DNA of 64,000 nucleotides, taken from Micromonospora sp. CB01531. Its GTDB lineage: Bacteria; Actinomycetota; Actinomycetes; Mycobacteriales; Micromonosporaceae. Positions 17,283 to 26,280 of this stretch are shown in pieces. The DNA lies in NCBI RefSeq assembly GCF_001905095.1, contig NZ_LWLS01000001.1, positions 1 to 64,000 of the forward strand, in the 5' to 3' direction. The notes below the pieces were generated by a model. The model had not been told where the DNA came from, made no database searches, and saw only the letters and a list, made by a program, of their open reading frames with translations. A program made the position numbers and the translations under genes. Within the stretch, counting starts at the first letter, position 1; each line of letters begins with the position of its first letter.

Positions 17283-18817
17283 TGGACGGAATCAGCGAGC
17301 TGCTCGCGGGCTTCGCGGTCGCCCTCACCCTGACCAACCTCGGCTACGCGCTGATCGGCACGATCGTCGGCACGATGATCGGGGTGCTGCCCGGCATCGG
17401 GCCGGCACTCACCATCGCCCTGCTGCTGCCGCTGACCTACGGCCTCGAACCGGCCGGCGCGTTCATCATGTTCGCCGGCATCTACTACGGCGCGATGTAC
17501 GGCGGCTCCACCACGTCCATCCTGCTCAAGACCCCCGGCGAGTCCGGCTCAATCATCACCGCGATCGACGGCAACAAGATGGCCCGGGCCGGCCGGGGCG
17601 CTGCCGCCCTGGCCACCGCCGCGATCGGCTCGTTCCTCGCCGGCACCATCGCCACCGGCCTGCTGGCCGTGGCCGCACCGAGGATCGTCGATCTGGCCGT
17701 ACGCCTCGGCGCCCCCGACTACCTGGCCCTGATGGTGCTGGCCTTCATGTGCGTGGGTTCCCTGCTCGGCGGATCGATGCTGCGCGGCTTCGCCAGCCTC
17801 GGCCTCGGCCTGGCCATCGGCCTGGTCGGCATCGACTTCCAGAGCGGGCAGGCGCGGCTCGACTTCGGCCTGGTCCGGCTCCTCGACGGCATCGACACCG
17901 TGCTGCTCATCGTCGGGCTGTTCGCCATCGGTGAGGTGCTCTACGTCGCCGCGCACCAGCAGGCCAGCACCTTCGGCATCGCCTCGGTCGCCGGACAGCG
18001 CTGGATGACCCGGGACGACTGGCGCCGGTCATGGAAGCCATGGCTGCGCGGCACGGCGATCGGCTTCCCGCTCGGCACCATCCCCGCGGGCGGCTCGGAG
18101 GTCCCCACGTTCCTGTCGTACTCACTGGAGCGTCGGCTGTCCAGGCGGCCGGAGGAGTTCGGCAACGGCGCGATCGAGGGCGTCGCCGGGCCCGAGGCGG
18201 CGAACAACGCCAACGCCGCGGGCGCGTTGGTCCCGCTGCTCACCCTGGGCATCCCCACCTCCGCGACCGCCGCGGTGATCCTGGTGGCCTTCCAGCAGTA
18301 CGGCATCCAGCCCGGCCCGCAACTCCTGGACACCGAGCCGGCGTTGGTCTGGGGACTGATCGCCAGCCTGTTCATCGGCAACGCGATCCTGCTCGTGCTC
18401 AACCTGCCGCTGGTCGGGCTGTGGGTGAAGATGCTGCACATCCCCAAGCCCTACCTGTACGCCGGCATCGGCCTGTTCGCCCTGGTCGGCGCGTACGCGG
18501 TCAACGGCTCGTCGTTCGACGTCTACCTGCTGCTGGTCGTCGGTGTCCTGGGTTACTTCATGCGTCGCTTCGGCTTCCCGATCGCCCCGCTCATCGTGGG
18601 CGCCATCCTGGGCCCGCTCGCCGAGTTGCAACTGCGCCGGGCGCTGGACATCGCCGGTGGCGACCTGACCACCCTGGTCAGCACCCCGTTCACCGTGACG
18701 GTCTACAGCCTCCTGGCGCTCGTGCTGTGCGTCCCGGCGCTGCTGCGGCTACGGACCCGGCGAGCCCAGCAGGCCGCGGGCATCCCAACCCCCGACCGCG
18801 AATCCTCCACCGTCTAG
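17282..18817 (+). CDS. tctA: Tripartite tricarboxylate transporter large permease
   Basis: A 511-residue permease with about 12 TM helices. The TctA hallmarks are present: [28 protein letters not shown] near residue 35, [23 protein letters not shown] (about 70-92, the substrate-site motif), [19 protein letters not shown], and [27 protein letters not shown] (about 300-325, the second conserved site). Length matches the family. It imports a tricarboxylate or related acid captured by TctC. It starts on the tctB stop and ends 21 bp before the MmgE/PrpD gene. Confidence 0.96.
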   Translation: MDGISELLAGFAVALTLTNLGYALIGTIVGTMIGVLPGIGPALTIALLLPLTYGLEPAGAFIMFAGIYYGAMYGGSTTSILLKTPGESGSIITAIDGNKMARAGRGAAALATAAIGSFLAGTIATGLLAVAAPRIVDLAVRLGAPDYLALMVLAFMCVGSLLGGSMLRGFASLGLGLAIGLVGIDFQSGQARLDFGLVRLLDGIDTVLLIVGLFAIGEVLYVAAHQQASTFGIASVAGQRWMTRDDWRRSWKPWLRGTAIGFPLGTIPAGGSEVPTFLSYSLERRLSRRPEEFGNGAIEGVAGPEAANNANAAGALVPLLTLGIPTSATAAVILVAFQQYGIQPGPQLLDTEPALVWGLIASLFIGNAILLVLNLPLVGLWVKMLHIPKPYLYAGIGLFALVGAYAVNGSSFDVYLLLVVGVLGYFMRRFGFPIAPLIVGAILGPLAELQLRRALDIAGGDLTTLVSTPFTVTVYSLLALVLCVPALLRLRTRRAQQAAGIPTPDRESSTV

Positions 18818-18838
18818 CACGATCCGATAGGAGAGCTG

Positions 18839-20263
18839 ATGTCCGCCGCCTACGACGATGTCGTGGTACAGATAGCCGAGTATGCCGCCCACCCGGAGCG
18901 GATCGAATCCGAGCTGGCCCTGCGAACCGCCCACCTGTCCTTCCTCGACGCCACCGCCTGCGCCTTCCTCGGGCTGGCCGACGCCGAGTGCCGGCGGACC
19001 GCGGAGCCGCTGTTTCCGACCGCCGCGCCGCACCCCAGCCGGGTGCTGGCGACCGGCTACGCCACCGACCCGGTGCAGGCGGCGTTCAGCACCGGCACGC
19101 TGATCCGCTGGCTCGACTTCAACGACACCTGGCTGGCTCTGGAGTGGGGCCACCCGTCGGACAACCTGGCCGCCATCCTGCCGCTGGCCGACCACCTCGC
19201 CCAGCGGGCCCGAGCCACCGGCGGCACCCCGCCGACCGTGCGCGACGTGCTGGTCGCCATGATCCAGGCGCACGAAATCCAGGGTGTGCTTGCTCTCGGT
19301 ACCGCGCTCAACCGGCACGGGCTGGACCACGTCGCGTACGTCCGGATCGCCTCGACCGCGGTGGCCACGCGGCTGCTCGGCGGTTCCGAGGAGGACATGC
19401 GGCGGGCTCTCGGGCACGCCTGGGTCGACGGCGGTGCACTGCGCACGTACCGGCACACGCCGAACGTGACCTGGCGTAAATCCTGGGCGGCCGGTGACGC
19501 GGCCAGCCGGGCGGTCCGGCTGGCCTACCTAGCGCTGCGCGGCGCGGAGAGCCCACGTACCCCGCTAACTGCGAAGGGCTGGGGTTTCCAGGACTCGCTG
19601 CTCGGCGGGCACCAGGTCACCCTGCCACAGCCGCTGGCCAGCTACGTGATGGAGAACGTGCTGCTCAAGCCGTGGTTCCCGGCCGAGTACCACGGCCAGA
19701 CGGCGGTAGAAGCCGCCTTCCGGCTCGCCCCGGCGGTAGGCGACCGGGTCACCGAGATCGACCGGATCGAGATCCGAACGCACGAGGCGGCGGTCCGGAT
19801 CATCGACAAGACCGGCCCCCTGGCCAACCCGGCCGATCGGGATCACTGCCTGCAGTACATGGTGGCCATCGCCCTGCTGCACGGCCGGCTGGACGAGGAG
19901 CACTACACCGACGAGGCGGCGACCGACCCCCGGGTGGACGCGCTACGGGAGCGGATGATCGTCACCGAGGACCCGGAGTACAGCCGCGCCTACCTCGACC
20001 CCGCCGAGCGGGCGGTGGCCAACGCGCTGCGGATCACCTTCTCCGACGGCACCGACACCGGTTGGCAGGAGATCCGCATCCCGATCGGCCACCCGCGACG
20101 CCGGCCCGAGGCCGAGCCGCTGGTGCGGGACAAGCTGCGCCGCGGGCTCGGCTCGGCGCTGCCCGACGAGCGCGCGGAACTGGTGGCCGAGCGCCTCGCC
20201 GATCGGGACGCCCTCCTCGACACGCCAGCCGACGACCTGCTCGATCTGCTCGTCGTGCCCTGA
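18839..20263 (+). CDS. MmgE/PrpD family protein (2-methylcitrate dehydratase-like)
   Basis: A 474-residue cytosolic protein. An N-terminal all-helical domain with an early SFLDATACAFLGL and a WLDFNDTWLALEWGHPSDN segment (about 97-115, the PrpD active-site region) is followed by a helical core (EIQGVLALGTALNRHGLDHV) and a C-terminal alpha/beta lid with MLKPWFPAEYHGQTAVEAAF-like residues. PrpD proteins dehydrate 2-methylcitrate; relatives such as cis-aconitate decarboxylase and iminodisuccinate epimerase act on other polycarboxylates, so the exact reaction is open. The ATG has GGAGAG upstream. Its place between tctA and an MFS gene fits a role in catabolising the imported acid. Confidence 0.92.
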   Translation: MSAAYDDVVVQIAEYAAHPERIESELALRTAHLSFLDATACAFLGLADAECRRTAEPLFPTAAPHPSRVLATGYATDPVQAAFSTGTLIRWLDFNDTWLALEWGHPSDNLAAILPLADHLAQRARATGGTPPTVRDVLVAMIQAHEIQGVLALGTALNRHGLDHVAYVRIASTAVATRLLGGSEEDMRRALGHAWVDGGALRTYRHTPNVTWRKSWAAGDAASRAVRLAYLALRGAESPRTPLTAKGWGFQDSLLGGHQVTLPQPLASYVMENVLLKPWFPAEYHGQTAVEAAFRLAPAVGDRVTEIDRIEIRTHEAAVRIIDKTGPLANPADRDHCLQYMVAIALLHGRLDEEHYTDEAATDPRVDALRERMIVTEDPEYSRAYLDPAERAVANALRITFSDGTDTGWQEIRIPIGHPRRRPEAEPLVRDKLRRGLGSALPDERAELVAERLADRDALLDTPADDLLDLLVVP

Positions 20264-20265
20264 CC

Positions 20266-21444
20266 GTGCGCCCACGCGACTCGGCACGGGCCGCCGGTTG
20301 GCCGTGGGCACTGCTCCTGCACACCGTGCTCCTGCAGTCGGTCACCTTCCTGCTCCGGCCCACCACGTCGTACCGGGCGCTGGAACTCGGCGTCCCGGCC
20401 GCGTGGCTGGGGCTCATCTCGGCCAGCTTCGCGGTGCTGCCGCTGCTGGCCGCCGTGCTGATCGGCCGGGCGACGGACCGGCACGGGGAACGCCCCGCCC
20501 TGCTGGCGGGCGCGCTGCTCGTGCTGGTCGCCGCCGCCGGCCTGACCGCGTTCGCCGACTCGCTGACCGGGCTGGTGCTGTGGAGCGCGGTGCTCGGCCT
20601 GGGCCACCTGCTCTCCGTCGTCGGGCAACAGGCGTGGGTGGCCCGATCCACGGTCGACGCCGGGCTGGACATCGCCTTCGGGCGTTACACGTTCGCCGTG
20701 TCGCTGGGCCAGGCGGTCGGGCCCGTCCTGATCACCGTGCTCGGCGGCGGCGGGCTGGTCCCGGACACCGAACGGGTCTTCGCCGGCGCGCTCGCCGGTG
20801 CCGGTGCGCTGCTCGCCACCGGCCTGCTGCTGCGGCCCCGGCCGCGCCCCTCCGCGGCCGGCCGGCCGGGTAGGCGCGACCCGATGGGTACGGTGCTGCG
20901 GGTGCCCGGGCTCGGCCGGGCCATCCTGGCCAGCCTCACCGTGCTGGCCGCCGTCGACCTGCTGGTCATCTACCTGCCGGCCCTCGGCGCCGAGCAGGGC
21001 ATCGCGGCGCGCGTGATTGGCGCACTCCTGGCGCTACGGGCCGGCGCCTCGATGGTGTCGCGGCTGTTCCTGGGGGCCCTGGTCGAGCGGACAGGCCGGA
21101 TGCGGCTGCTGGTCGGCAGCATCGCCGCGTCCGCCGTGGCGGTGGCGGTGCTGGCGGTCCCGCTGCCGCTATGGGCGCTCGGCGTCGCGGTGGTCGCCGC
21201 CGGTCTCGGGCTGGGCATCGGGCAGCCGCTGACCATGTCCTGGATCACCCTGGCCGCTCCACCCGGGGCGCGGGCCACCGCGCTCGCGCTCCGGCTCAGC
21301 GGCAATCGGCTGGGCCAGCTCGTCGTACCGGCAGGGGTGGGACTGGTGGCCGCCAGCGCCGGGGTGGCCGGTGTCCTGCTGACCACCGCGGTCGCGCTCG
21401 GCGCGGTGGCCGTATCCACGGCCCGCGGCTCGCCCGGACGGTGA
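20266..21444 (+). CDS. MFS transporter
   Basis: A 392-residue, 12-TM major facilitator. The loop 2-3 motif is visible as GRATDRHGERPALLAGA (about residues 67-83), followed by alternating hydrophobic spans and a basic central loop (RPRPRPSAAGRPGRRDP, about 190). The second half repeats it as LGALVERTGRMRLLVG. The GTG at 20266 lies 2 bp after the PrpD-like stop, so the gene is the last of the operon. It may export a product or import a related acid in parallel with TctABC. The long upstream frame is a shadow of the preceding gene. Confidence 0.9.
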   Translation: MRPRDSARAAGWPWALLLHTVLLQSVTFLLRPTTSYRALELGVPAAWLGLISASFAVLPLLAAVLIGRATDRHGERPALLAGALLVLVAAAGLTAFADSLTGLVLWSAVLGLGHLLSVVGQQAWVARSTVDAGLDIAFGRYTFAVSLGQAVGPVLITVLGGGGLVPDTERVFAGALAGAGALLATGLLLRPRPRPSAAGRPGRRDPMGTVLRVPGLGRAILASLTVLAAVDLLVIYLPALGAEQGIAARVIGALLALRAGASMVSRLFLGALVERTGRMRLLVGSIAASAVAVAVLAVPLPLWALGVAVVAAGLGLGIGQPLTMSWITLAAPPGARATALALRLSGNRLGQLVVPAGVGLVAASAGVAGVLLTTAVALGAVAVSTARGSPGR

Positions 21445-21491
21445 CCGCGGGTCGTCGTCGGCCAGGTCGTAGCTCGCCAGCCGCCGTTCCC

Positions 21492-21509
21492 CTCCGGGCA
21501 ATCCCGGAG
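21492..21509 (+). terminator. Short hairpin after the tricarboxylate operon
   Basis: CTCCGGG-CAAT-CCCGGAG is a perfect 7-bp stem about 50 bp after the MFS stop. It is the only obvious candidate to end the operon before the acylase promoter; it is weak. Confidence 0.4.
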
Positions 21510-21600
21510 CGACCTGGGTGATCTTCCCCGATGGCCGGACCGGCCGGCGTCCCTATCCTGGGTCTGGAGTAGACACTCGACATACGGGGAGGACCTCCGA

Positions 21601-21636
21601 GTGACCCAGCCACACCCGCAGCGAGCCGCCCGATGA
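21601..21636 (+). CDS. 11-codon upstream ORF overlapping the acylase start
   Basis: GTG at 21601 opens VTQPHPQRAAR and ends at TGA 21634-21636, which overlaps the acylase ATG (ATGA, 21633-21636). A good ribosome-binding site (GGGGAGGA) lies 8-14 bp before the GTG, while the acylase ATG itself has none. Translation of the acylase may therefore depend on reinitiation after this short ORF. Alternatively the GTG is decayed, or the site marks an older start in another frame. Confidence 0.45.
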   Translation: MTQPHPQRAAR

Positions 21637-24014
21637 GGCCGCGCCGGATCGCCGCCGCCAGCACCGCCGTAGCCCTCGTCGCCGCCGGCCTCACCGCCAC
21701 CACCGGCCCTGCCGCCGCCAAGGCCGGCGACTACTCGGCCCTCATCCAGCGCGCCTCCTACGGCGTACCGCACATCACCGCCCACGACTTCGCCAGCCTC
21801 GGCTACGGTGTCGGCTACGTCCAGGCCGAGGACAACATCTGCACCATCGCCGAGACCGTCGCCACCGTCCGCGCCCAACGCGCCCGCTGGTTCGGTACGT
21901 CCGGCGAAGCGGCGACCAACGTCACCAGCGACCTGTTCCAGCAGAAGGTCATCGACGACCGCGTCGCCGAGCGGCTGCTCACCGGCCCCCGCGACGGCCT
22001 GCACTCACCCTCCGACGAGGTACGCGACCAGATCCGCGGCTTCGCCGCCGGCTACAACGCCTACCTGCGCCGCACCGGCGCCGCGAAACTGACCGACCCG
22101 GCCTGCGCCGGCAAGCCGTGGGTGCAGCCGATCACCGAGCTGGACCTGTGGCGCGCCCACTGGACCAGCATGGCCCGCGCCGGCTCCGCCGGCCTCGCCG
22201 ACGGCATCGTCGCCGCCGCCCCACCCGGCAAGGGCGCTCCGACGAGCCCCGGCGAGATCACCGGCCAGCTCCCCGCCCCCGAGGCGGCGGCCCTCGTCGC
22301 CGCCCACGACGGCGCGCCGGCCGGAGTGGGCAGCAACGCGTACGCGCTCGGACGCGACGCCACCGCCAGCGGGGCGGGCATGCTGCTGGCCAACCCGCAC
22401 TTCCCGTGGGACGGCCCGGACCGGTTCTACCGGATGCACCTCAAGATCCCCGGCCGCTACGACGTCGAGGGCGCCGCCCTGGTCGGCGACCCGTTCATCG
22501 AGATCGGCCACAACGGCCGGGTCGCCTGGAGCCACACCGTCTCCACCGCCCGCCGCTTCACCTGGCACAAGCTGACCCTCGTCCCCGGCGCCCCGACCAG
22601 CTACCGCTACGACGGCAAGCCCCGGAAGATGGCCGCCCGCACGGTCACCGTCCAAACCCCCGACGGGCCGGTCAGCCGCACCCTCTACGACACCCACTTC
22701 GGCCCCGTCGTCGTGGTGCCCGGCGTCTTCGACTGGACCGCCGACACCGCGTACGCGATCAGCGACCCCAACGCGGCCAACAACCGTGCCCTCGACGGCT
22801 GGCTGGCCATGGGACGGGCCCGGTCGGTGGCCGACCTGCGGGCGGCGCTGGACCGCCACCAGTCCCTGCCCTGGGTCAACGTCATCGCCGCCGACAGCGA
22901 CGGCAAGGCCCTCTACGCCGACCACTCCGTCGTACCCCGGGTCACCGACCACCTCGCCGCCACCTGCATCCCCGTCGCCTGGCGCGACCTCTACGCCGGC
23001 AGCGGCGAGGCCGTCCTCGACGGCTCCCGCTCCGCCTGCGAGCTGGGCCGGGACCCCGACGCCGCCGTACCGGGCATCTTCGGCCCGGCGCACCTGCCCA
23101 CGCTGGTCCGCAACGACTACGTGACCAACTCCAACGACAGCTACTGGCTCGCCAACCCGCAGCAGCCCCTGGAACGCTTCCCGCGCATCATCGGCAACGA
23201 GCGGACCGAACGCAGCCTGCGTACCCGGCTCGGCGTCCACCAGGTGCGGCAGCGCCTCGCCGGCACCGACGGGCTCCCCGGCACCCGCTTCACCACCGGC
23301 AACCTGTGGGCGGTCACCCTCGGCAACCGCGCCTACGGCGGCGAACTGGTCCGCGACGACCTGGTGAGATCGTGTACGGCCGACCCGGTCGCCACCGCCT
23401 CCGACGGCACCCGGGTCGACCTGAGCGCCGCCTGCGCCGCCCTGCGCGGCTGGGACCTTCGGGTCGACCTGGACAGCCGCGGCTCGCACGTGTTCACCGA
23501 GTTCGCCCGCGCCGGCGGCCTGCGCTTCGCCGACCGCTTCGACCCCGCCAACCCGCTCACCACCCCAAGCCGGCTCGCCATCGACGACCCTCGGATCCGC
23601 ACCGCCCTCGCGGACGCCGTTCAGCTGCTCGACGGCATCCCGCTCAACGCGCGCCTCGGCGACATCCAGACCGAGCCGCGCGGCGCCGAACGGATCCCGA
23701 TCCACGGCGGGTGGCCCGAGGCCGGCGTCTTCAACATGACGATCAACCTGGTGCAACCCGGCGTCGGCTACCCGAAGGTGGTGCACGGCACGTCGTTCCT
23801 GATGGCCGTCGAGCTGGGCCCGAACGGGCCGTCGGGCCGGCAGATCCTCACCTACTCACAGTCCGCCAACCCGAACTCCCCCTGGTACGCCGACCAGACC
23901 CGGCTCTACTCAGGCAAGGGCTTCGACACCATCAAGTTCACCGAACGGCAGCTCAAGGCCGACCCCAACCTGGTCACCTACCGGGTGGGGGAGCGCGCCG
24001 CCGCTGACCGGTAG
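21633..24014 (+). CDS. Secreted penicillin-acylase-family enzyme, aculeacin A acylase / AHL acylase type
   Basis: A 793-residue exported Ntn-hydrolase precursor. The signal peptide (residues 1-29) ends in AAAK; the alpha-subunit region carries LIQRASYGVPHITA and GYVQAEDNIC; a spacer follows; the beta subunit starts at the nucleophile Ser234 in GVGSNAYALG. Conserved downstream pieces include ANPHFPWDGPDRFYRMHL, HTVSTARRFTWH, NNRALDGWLAMG, VTNSNDSYW and a C-terminal MAVELGPNGPSGRQILTYSQ. From memory the match to Actinoplanes utahensis aculeacin A acylase and Streptomyces AhlM is very close over the whole length. Such enzymes self-cleave and remove fatty acyl chains from lipopeptides or acyl-homoserine lactones, and some deacylate penicillin V. 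Substrate preference cannot be read from sequence. Confidence 0.94.
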   Translation: MRPRRIAAASTAVALVAAGLTATTGPAAAKAGDYSALIQRASYGVPHITAHDFASLGYGVGYVQAEDNICTIAETVATVRAQRARWFGTSGEAATNVTSDLFQQKVIDDRVAERLLTGPRDGLHSPSDEVRDQIRGFAAGYNAYLRRTGAAKLTDPACAGKPWVQPITELDLWRAHWTSMARAGSAGLADGIVAAAPPGKGAPTSPGEITGQLPAPEAAALVAAHDGAPAGVGSNAYALGRDATASGAGMLLANPHFPWDGPDRFYRMHLKIPGRYDVEGAALVGDPFIEIGHNGRVAWSHTVSTARRFTWHKLTLVPGAPTSYRYDGKPRKMAARTVTVQTPDGPVSRTLYDTHFGPVVVVPGVFDWTADTAYAISDPNAANNRALDGWLAMGRARSVADLRAALDRHQSLPWVNVIAADSDGKALYADHSVVPRVTDHLAATCIPVAWRDLYAGSGEAVLDGSRSACELGRDPDAAVPGIFGPAHLPTLVRNDYVTNSNDSYWLANPQQPLERFPRIIGNERTERSLRTRLGVHQVRQRLAGTDGLPGTRFTTGNLWAVTLGNRAYGGELVRDDLVRSCTADPVATASDGTRVDLSAACAALRGWDLRVDLDSRGSHVFTEFARAGGLRFADRFDPANPLTTPSRLAIDDPRIRTALADAVQLLDGIPLNARLGDIQTEPRGAERIPIHGGWPEAGVFNMTINLVQPGVGYPKVVHGTSFLMAVELGPNGPSGRQILTYSQSANPNSPWYADQTRLYSGKGFDTIKFTERQLKADPNLVTYRVGERAAADR

Positions 24015-24026
24015 GGGGTGACAGGG

Positions 24027-24061
24027 GTGGGCCGGTGGCGGTGTGGCCGCCACCGGCCCAC
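24027..24061 (+). terminator. Perfect 15-bp hairpin terminator of the acylase gene
   Basis: GTGGGCCGGTGGCGG (24027-24041) pairs perfectly with CCGCCACCGGCCCAC (24047-24061). It begins 13 bp after the acylase stop. Confidence 0.8.
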
Positions 24062-24189
24062 CCGCCCACCCGCTGCTGGTGCTGTGAACCGACCGTGGGT
24101 GGACTCGGTTGGCTATCGCGGAGCTGGTGTCGACGGCTCGCCATTTTGCCGGTATCGGTGCGATGACCTGGTTGCGGACGTGCTGGTAG

Positions 24190-24306
24190 ATGATCGAGCT
24201 GCGGAAACGGATGATCTCGCGATGGAAAGGTTGGTACGAGACCAACATCCTCGAGGCCGACCGGCTCTTCTCCGAACACCTTCGGACGTTGGAAGGACAA
24301 CGCTGA
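24190..24306 (+). pseudogene. C-terminal fragment of a RelE/Gp49-type toxin
   Basis: A 38-codon frame ending MISRWKGWYETNILEADRLF and then SEHLRTLEGQR matches the C-terminus of actinobacterial phage-Gp49-like/HigB toxins, where WKxWYxxNIPxADxxFxEHL follows the last beta-strands. The preceding 80-90 residues that form the RelE fold are absent: an in-frame TAG lies just upstream and no frame before it shows them. The stop overlaps the antitoxin start (TGATG), the normal toxin-antitoxin arrangement. This is a truncated, surely inactive toxin next to an intact antitoxin. Confidence 0.6.
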
Positions 24307-24611
24307 TGGCACGCAGCTGGCGGGACACCCGCTCCCGCATGAACCTGGACGAGGCCAAGGTCGCCGAGCACAAGGAGCGGATGCTCGCTGAGGTCCGCGC
24401 CACTCGGCTGCGTGAGATGCGTGAGCGTCGCGGCCTGACCCAGCGGGAGGTCGCCGACCGCATGCACGTCTCGCAGCCTCGGGTGGCCGCGATCGAGAAG
24501 GGTGAGGTGCCGGCGACCGAGGTCGGCACCATCGAGCGGTACGTCGCCGCCCTCGGCGGCAAGCTGGAGATCGTCGCCGACTTTGATGGTGATCGGCTCG
24601 CGCTGAGCTGA
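24306..24611 (+). CDS. XRE-family antitoxin (HigA-like)
   Basis: A 101-residue DNA-binding protein. A basic N-terminus is followed by a helix-turn-helix at about residues 42-75 (MRERRGLTQREVADRMHVSQ, PRVAAIEKGE) and a C-terminal segment VGTIERYVAALGGKLEIVADF that is typical of HigA-type antitoxins. Such proteins neutralise the cognate RelE-fold toxin and repress the operon. Here the toxin gene immediately upstream is reduced to a fragment, so the antitoxin is an orphan. The ATG overlaps the toxin stop. A strong terminator follows. Confidence 0.88.
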   Translation: MARSWRDTRSRMNLDEAKVAEHKERMLAEVRATRLREMRERRGLTQREVADRMHVSQPRVAAIEKGEVPATEVGTIERYVAALGGKLEIVADFDGDRLALS

Positions 24612-24619
24612 TTGACGAC

Positions 24620-24661
24620 AAAGCAGAAGGGGATGTCATCATCGACGTCCCCTTCTGCTTT
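24620..24661 (+). terminator. 18-bp hairpin terminator after the antitoxin gene
   Basis: AAAGCAGAAGGGGATGTC (24620-24637) pairs with GACGTCCCCTTCTGCTTT (24644-24661) with one G-U pair and a 6-nt loop. It has an A-rich lead and a T-rich end, closer to a classical terminator than others in the window. Confidence 0.85.
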
Positions 24662-24890
24662 ACGCGCCACCCTCTTCCGCGAACGAGAAGACGCTGGCGT
24701 TCGCTATGAACCGAGACGACGTCCCCGCGGCTGCGCCTACTTGAATGCGACGGTCACCGTAGCGCCGGGTGGGGACGCCGCAGCTGACCGGCGGGAGGGC
24801 GCGATCCAGTGGCGTCCGCCAGCGGCCCGCACCCGACTCGTATGGTGACGGGACCCGCTGCCCGCTCGGGCGCGGCCGGGAGGGGGAAGG

Positions 24891-26213
24891 ATGCTCGCGG
24901 GATTGTCGGTGCCGCCCACGGTCGAGGCGGAACGGGTCATCACCGCCGTGCTCGCCGGCCTGCGCTCCGGCCAGCACCGGGGCGTGGTGGTCGACTCGCC
25001 GCCCGGCGCAGGCAAGTCCACCCTCGTGGTCCGCGCCGCCGTCGAGCTGGCCACCGCCGGCGAGCCGCTGATCATCATCGCGCAGACCAACGAGCAGGTC
25101 GACGACCTCATCGACCGCGTCGCCCGCAAGGCACCCGAGCTGCGCATCGGCCGGCTCTCCGCCACCGACTACAAGCCGACCGAGCGGGTCGAGAGCCACG
25201 AGAGGGTCCGGGTCGCCGCCAAGGTCGCCGACCTCGCCGCCTCGGCCGTCATCATCGGTACGGCCGCCAAGTGGGCCACCGTCGCCGAGGGTTGCTGGCC
25301 GTGGGCGATCGTCGACGAGGCGTACCAGATGCGCTCCGATGCCCTGCTGCGCGTGGCCGGCCGGTTCGAGCGGGCGCTGTTCGTGGGTGATCCCGGGCAG
25401 CTCGACCCGTTCTCCACCGTCGAGACGGCCCGCTGGACTGGCCTGACCTGGGATCCGATGCAGTCGGCGGTGGCCACCCTGCTGCGGCACAACCCGGACC
25501 TGCCCGTACACCGGCTGCCGGTGTCCTGGCGGCTGCCCGCCACCGCCGCGCCGGTGGTGGCGGCGGCGTTCTACCCCTTCACCGGGTTCCGGTCCGGCAC
25601 CGGGCCCACCGACCGCGCCCTCTCGCTCACCGAGCCCGGGCCCGGCGACGCCTACGACGCGACGGTGGACGTGGCAGCGGCCACCGGCTGGGGACTGTAC
25701 GAACTGCCGGCCCGGCACACGCTGCGTACCGATGGGGAGGCCGCCACGGCCTGCGCGGCCCTCGCCCTGCGGGTGCTGGCACGGGGTGCGGTCGCGATCT
25801 CCGAACAGGCGCCCGACGGCGCCCCGGTGACCGCGGACCGGATCGCCATCGGCGCAGCCCACCGCGACCAGGTGGCCGCCATCCGGTCGCAACTCGGCGA
25901 GGCCGGCGCGGGAATCACCGTCGACACCGCCAACCGGCTGCAGGGCCGGGAGTACGACGTGACGGTCGTGCTGCACCCGCTGTCCGGGCGGCGGGACGCC
26001 ACCGCGTTCCACCTGGAGTCGGGGCGGCTGTGCGTGCTGGCCTCCCGGCACCGGCACGCATGCCTCGTGGTGGCCCGGGCCGGGATCGCCGAACTGCTCG
26101 ACGCCCACCCGTCGACCGAGCGGGTGCACCTGGACGTACCGGTGAAGTTCCCGGACGGCTGGGAAGCCAACCAGACGATGCTGACCCACCTCGCCGCGCA
26201 CCACGCCCGCTGA
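24891..26213 (+). CDS. Superfamily 1 helicase-like ATPase
   Basis: A 440-residue protein with SF1 motifs in order: Walker A DSPPGAGKSTL (about residues 35-45), motif Ia IIIAQTNEQVDDLI, Walker B AIVDEAYQM (about 143-151, DEAY instead of DEAH/DEAD), motif III FVGDPGQLDPF, motif IV VSWRLP, motif V ITVDTANRLQGREYDVTVV, and motif VI LCVLASRHRHACLVV. It resembles the core of Upf1/Dna2/RecD-like helicases but lacks extra accessory domains and is short. Related proteins are common but uncharacterised in actinomycetes; a role in nucleic-acid repair or restart is inference. The start may also be one of the upstream in-frame codons; 24891 follows GGGGGAAGG. It stands alone. Confidence 0.85.
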   Translation: MLAGLSVPPTVEAERVITAVLAGLRSGQHRGVVVDSPPGAGKSTLVVRAAVELATAGEPLIIIAQTNEQVDDLIDRVARKAPELRIGRLSATDYKPTERVESHERVRVAAKVADLAASAVIIGTAAKWATVAEGCWPWAIVDEAYQMRSDALLRVAGRFERALFVGDPGQLDPFSTVETARWTGLTWDPMQSAVATLLRHNPDLPVHRLPVSWRLPATAAPVVAAAFYPFTGFRSGTGPTDRALSLTEPGPGDAYDATVDVAAATGWGLYELPARHTLRTDGEAATACAALALRVLARGAVAISEQAPDGAPVTADRIAIGAAHRDQVAAIRSQLGEAGAGITVDTANRLQGREYDVTVVLHPLSGRRDATAFHLESGRLCVLASRHRHACLVVARAGIAELLDAHPSTERVHLDVPVKFPDGWEANQTMLTHLAAHHAR

Positions 26214-26223
26214 CCGGGGACCG

Positions 26224-26265
26224 TGGCGGTGGCGCTCCGGTCCCGGAGCCGGAGCACCGCCGCGT
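26224..26265. terminator. Imperfect hairpin between converging genes
   Basis: GCGGTGGCGCTCCGG and CCGGAGCACCGCCGC pair imperfectly around a short loop between the helicase stop and the leftward EEP gene stop. It probably ends both transcripts. Confidence 0.5.
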
Positions 26266-26280
26266 CGGCTGCCGCCCGGA

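Noticed and set aside
22005..23786. 593-residue minus-strand frame opposite the acylase gene
   Set aside because: Antisense shadow with Gly/Val/Glu bias and no domain; the plus-strand acylase is certain.
24660..26204. 514-residue minus-strand frame opposite the helicase
   Set aside because: Composition typical of antisense shadows; helicase motifs on the plus strand are complete.
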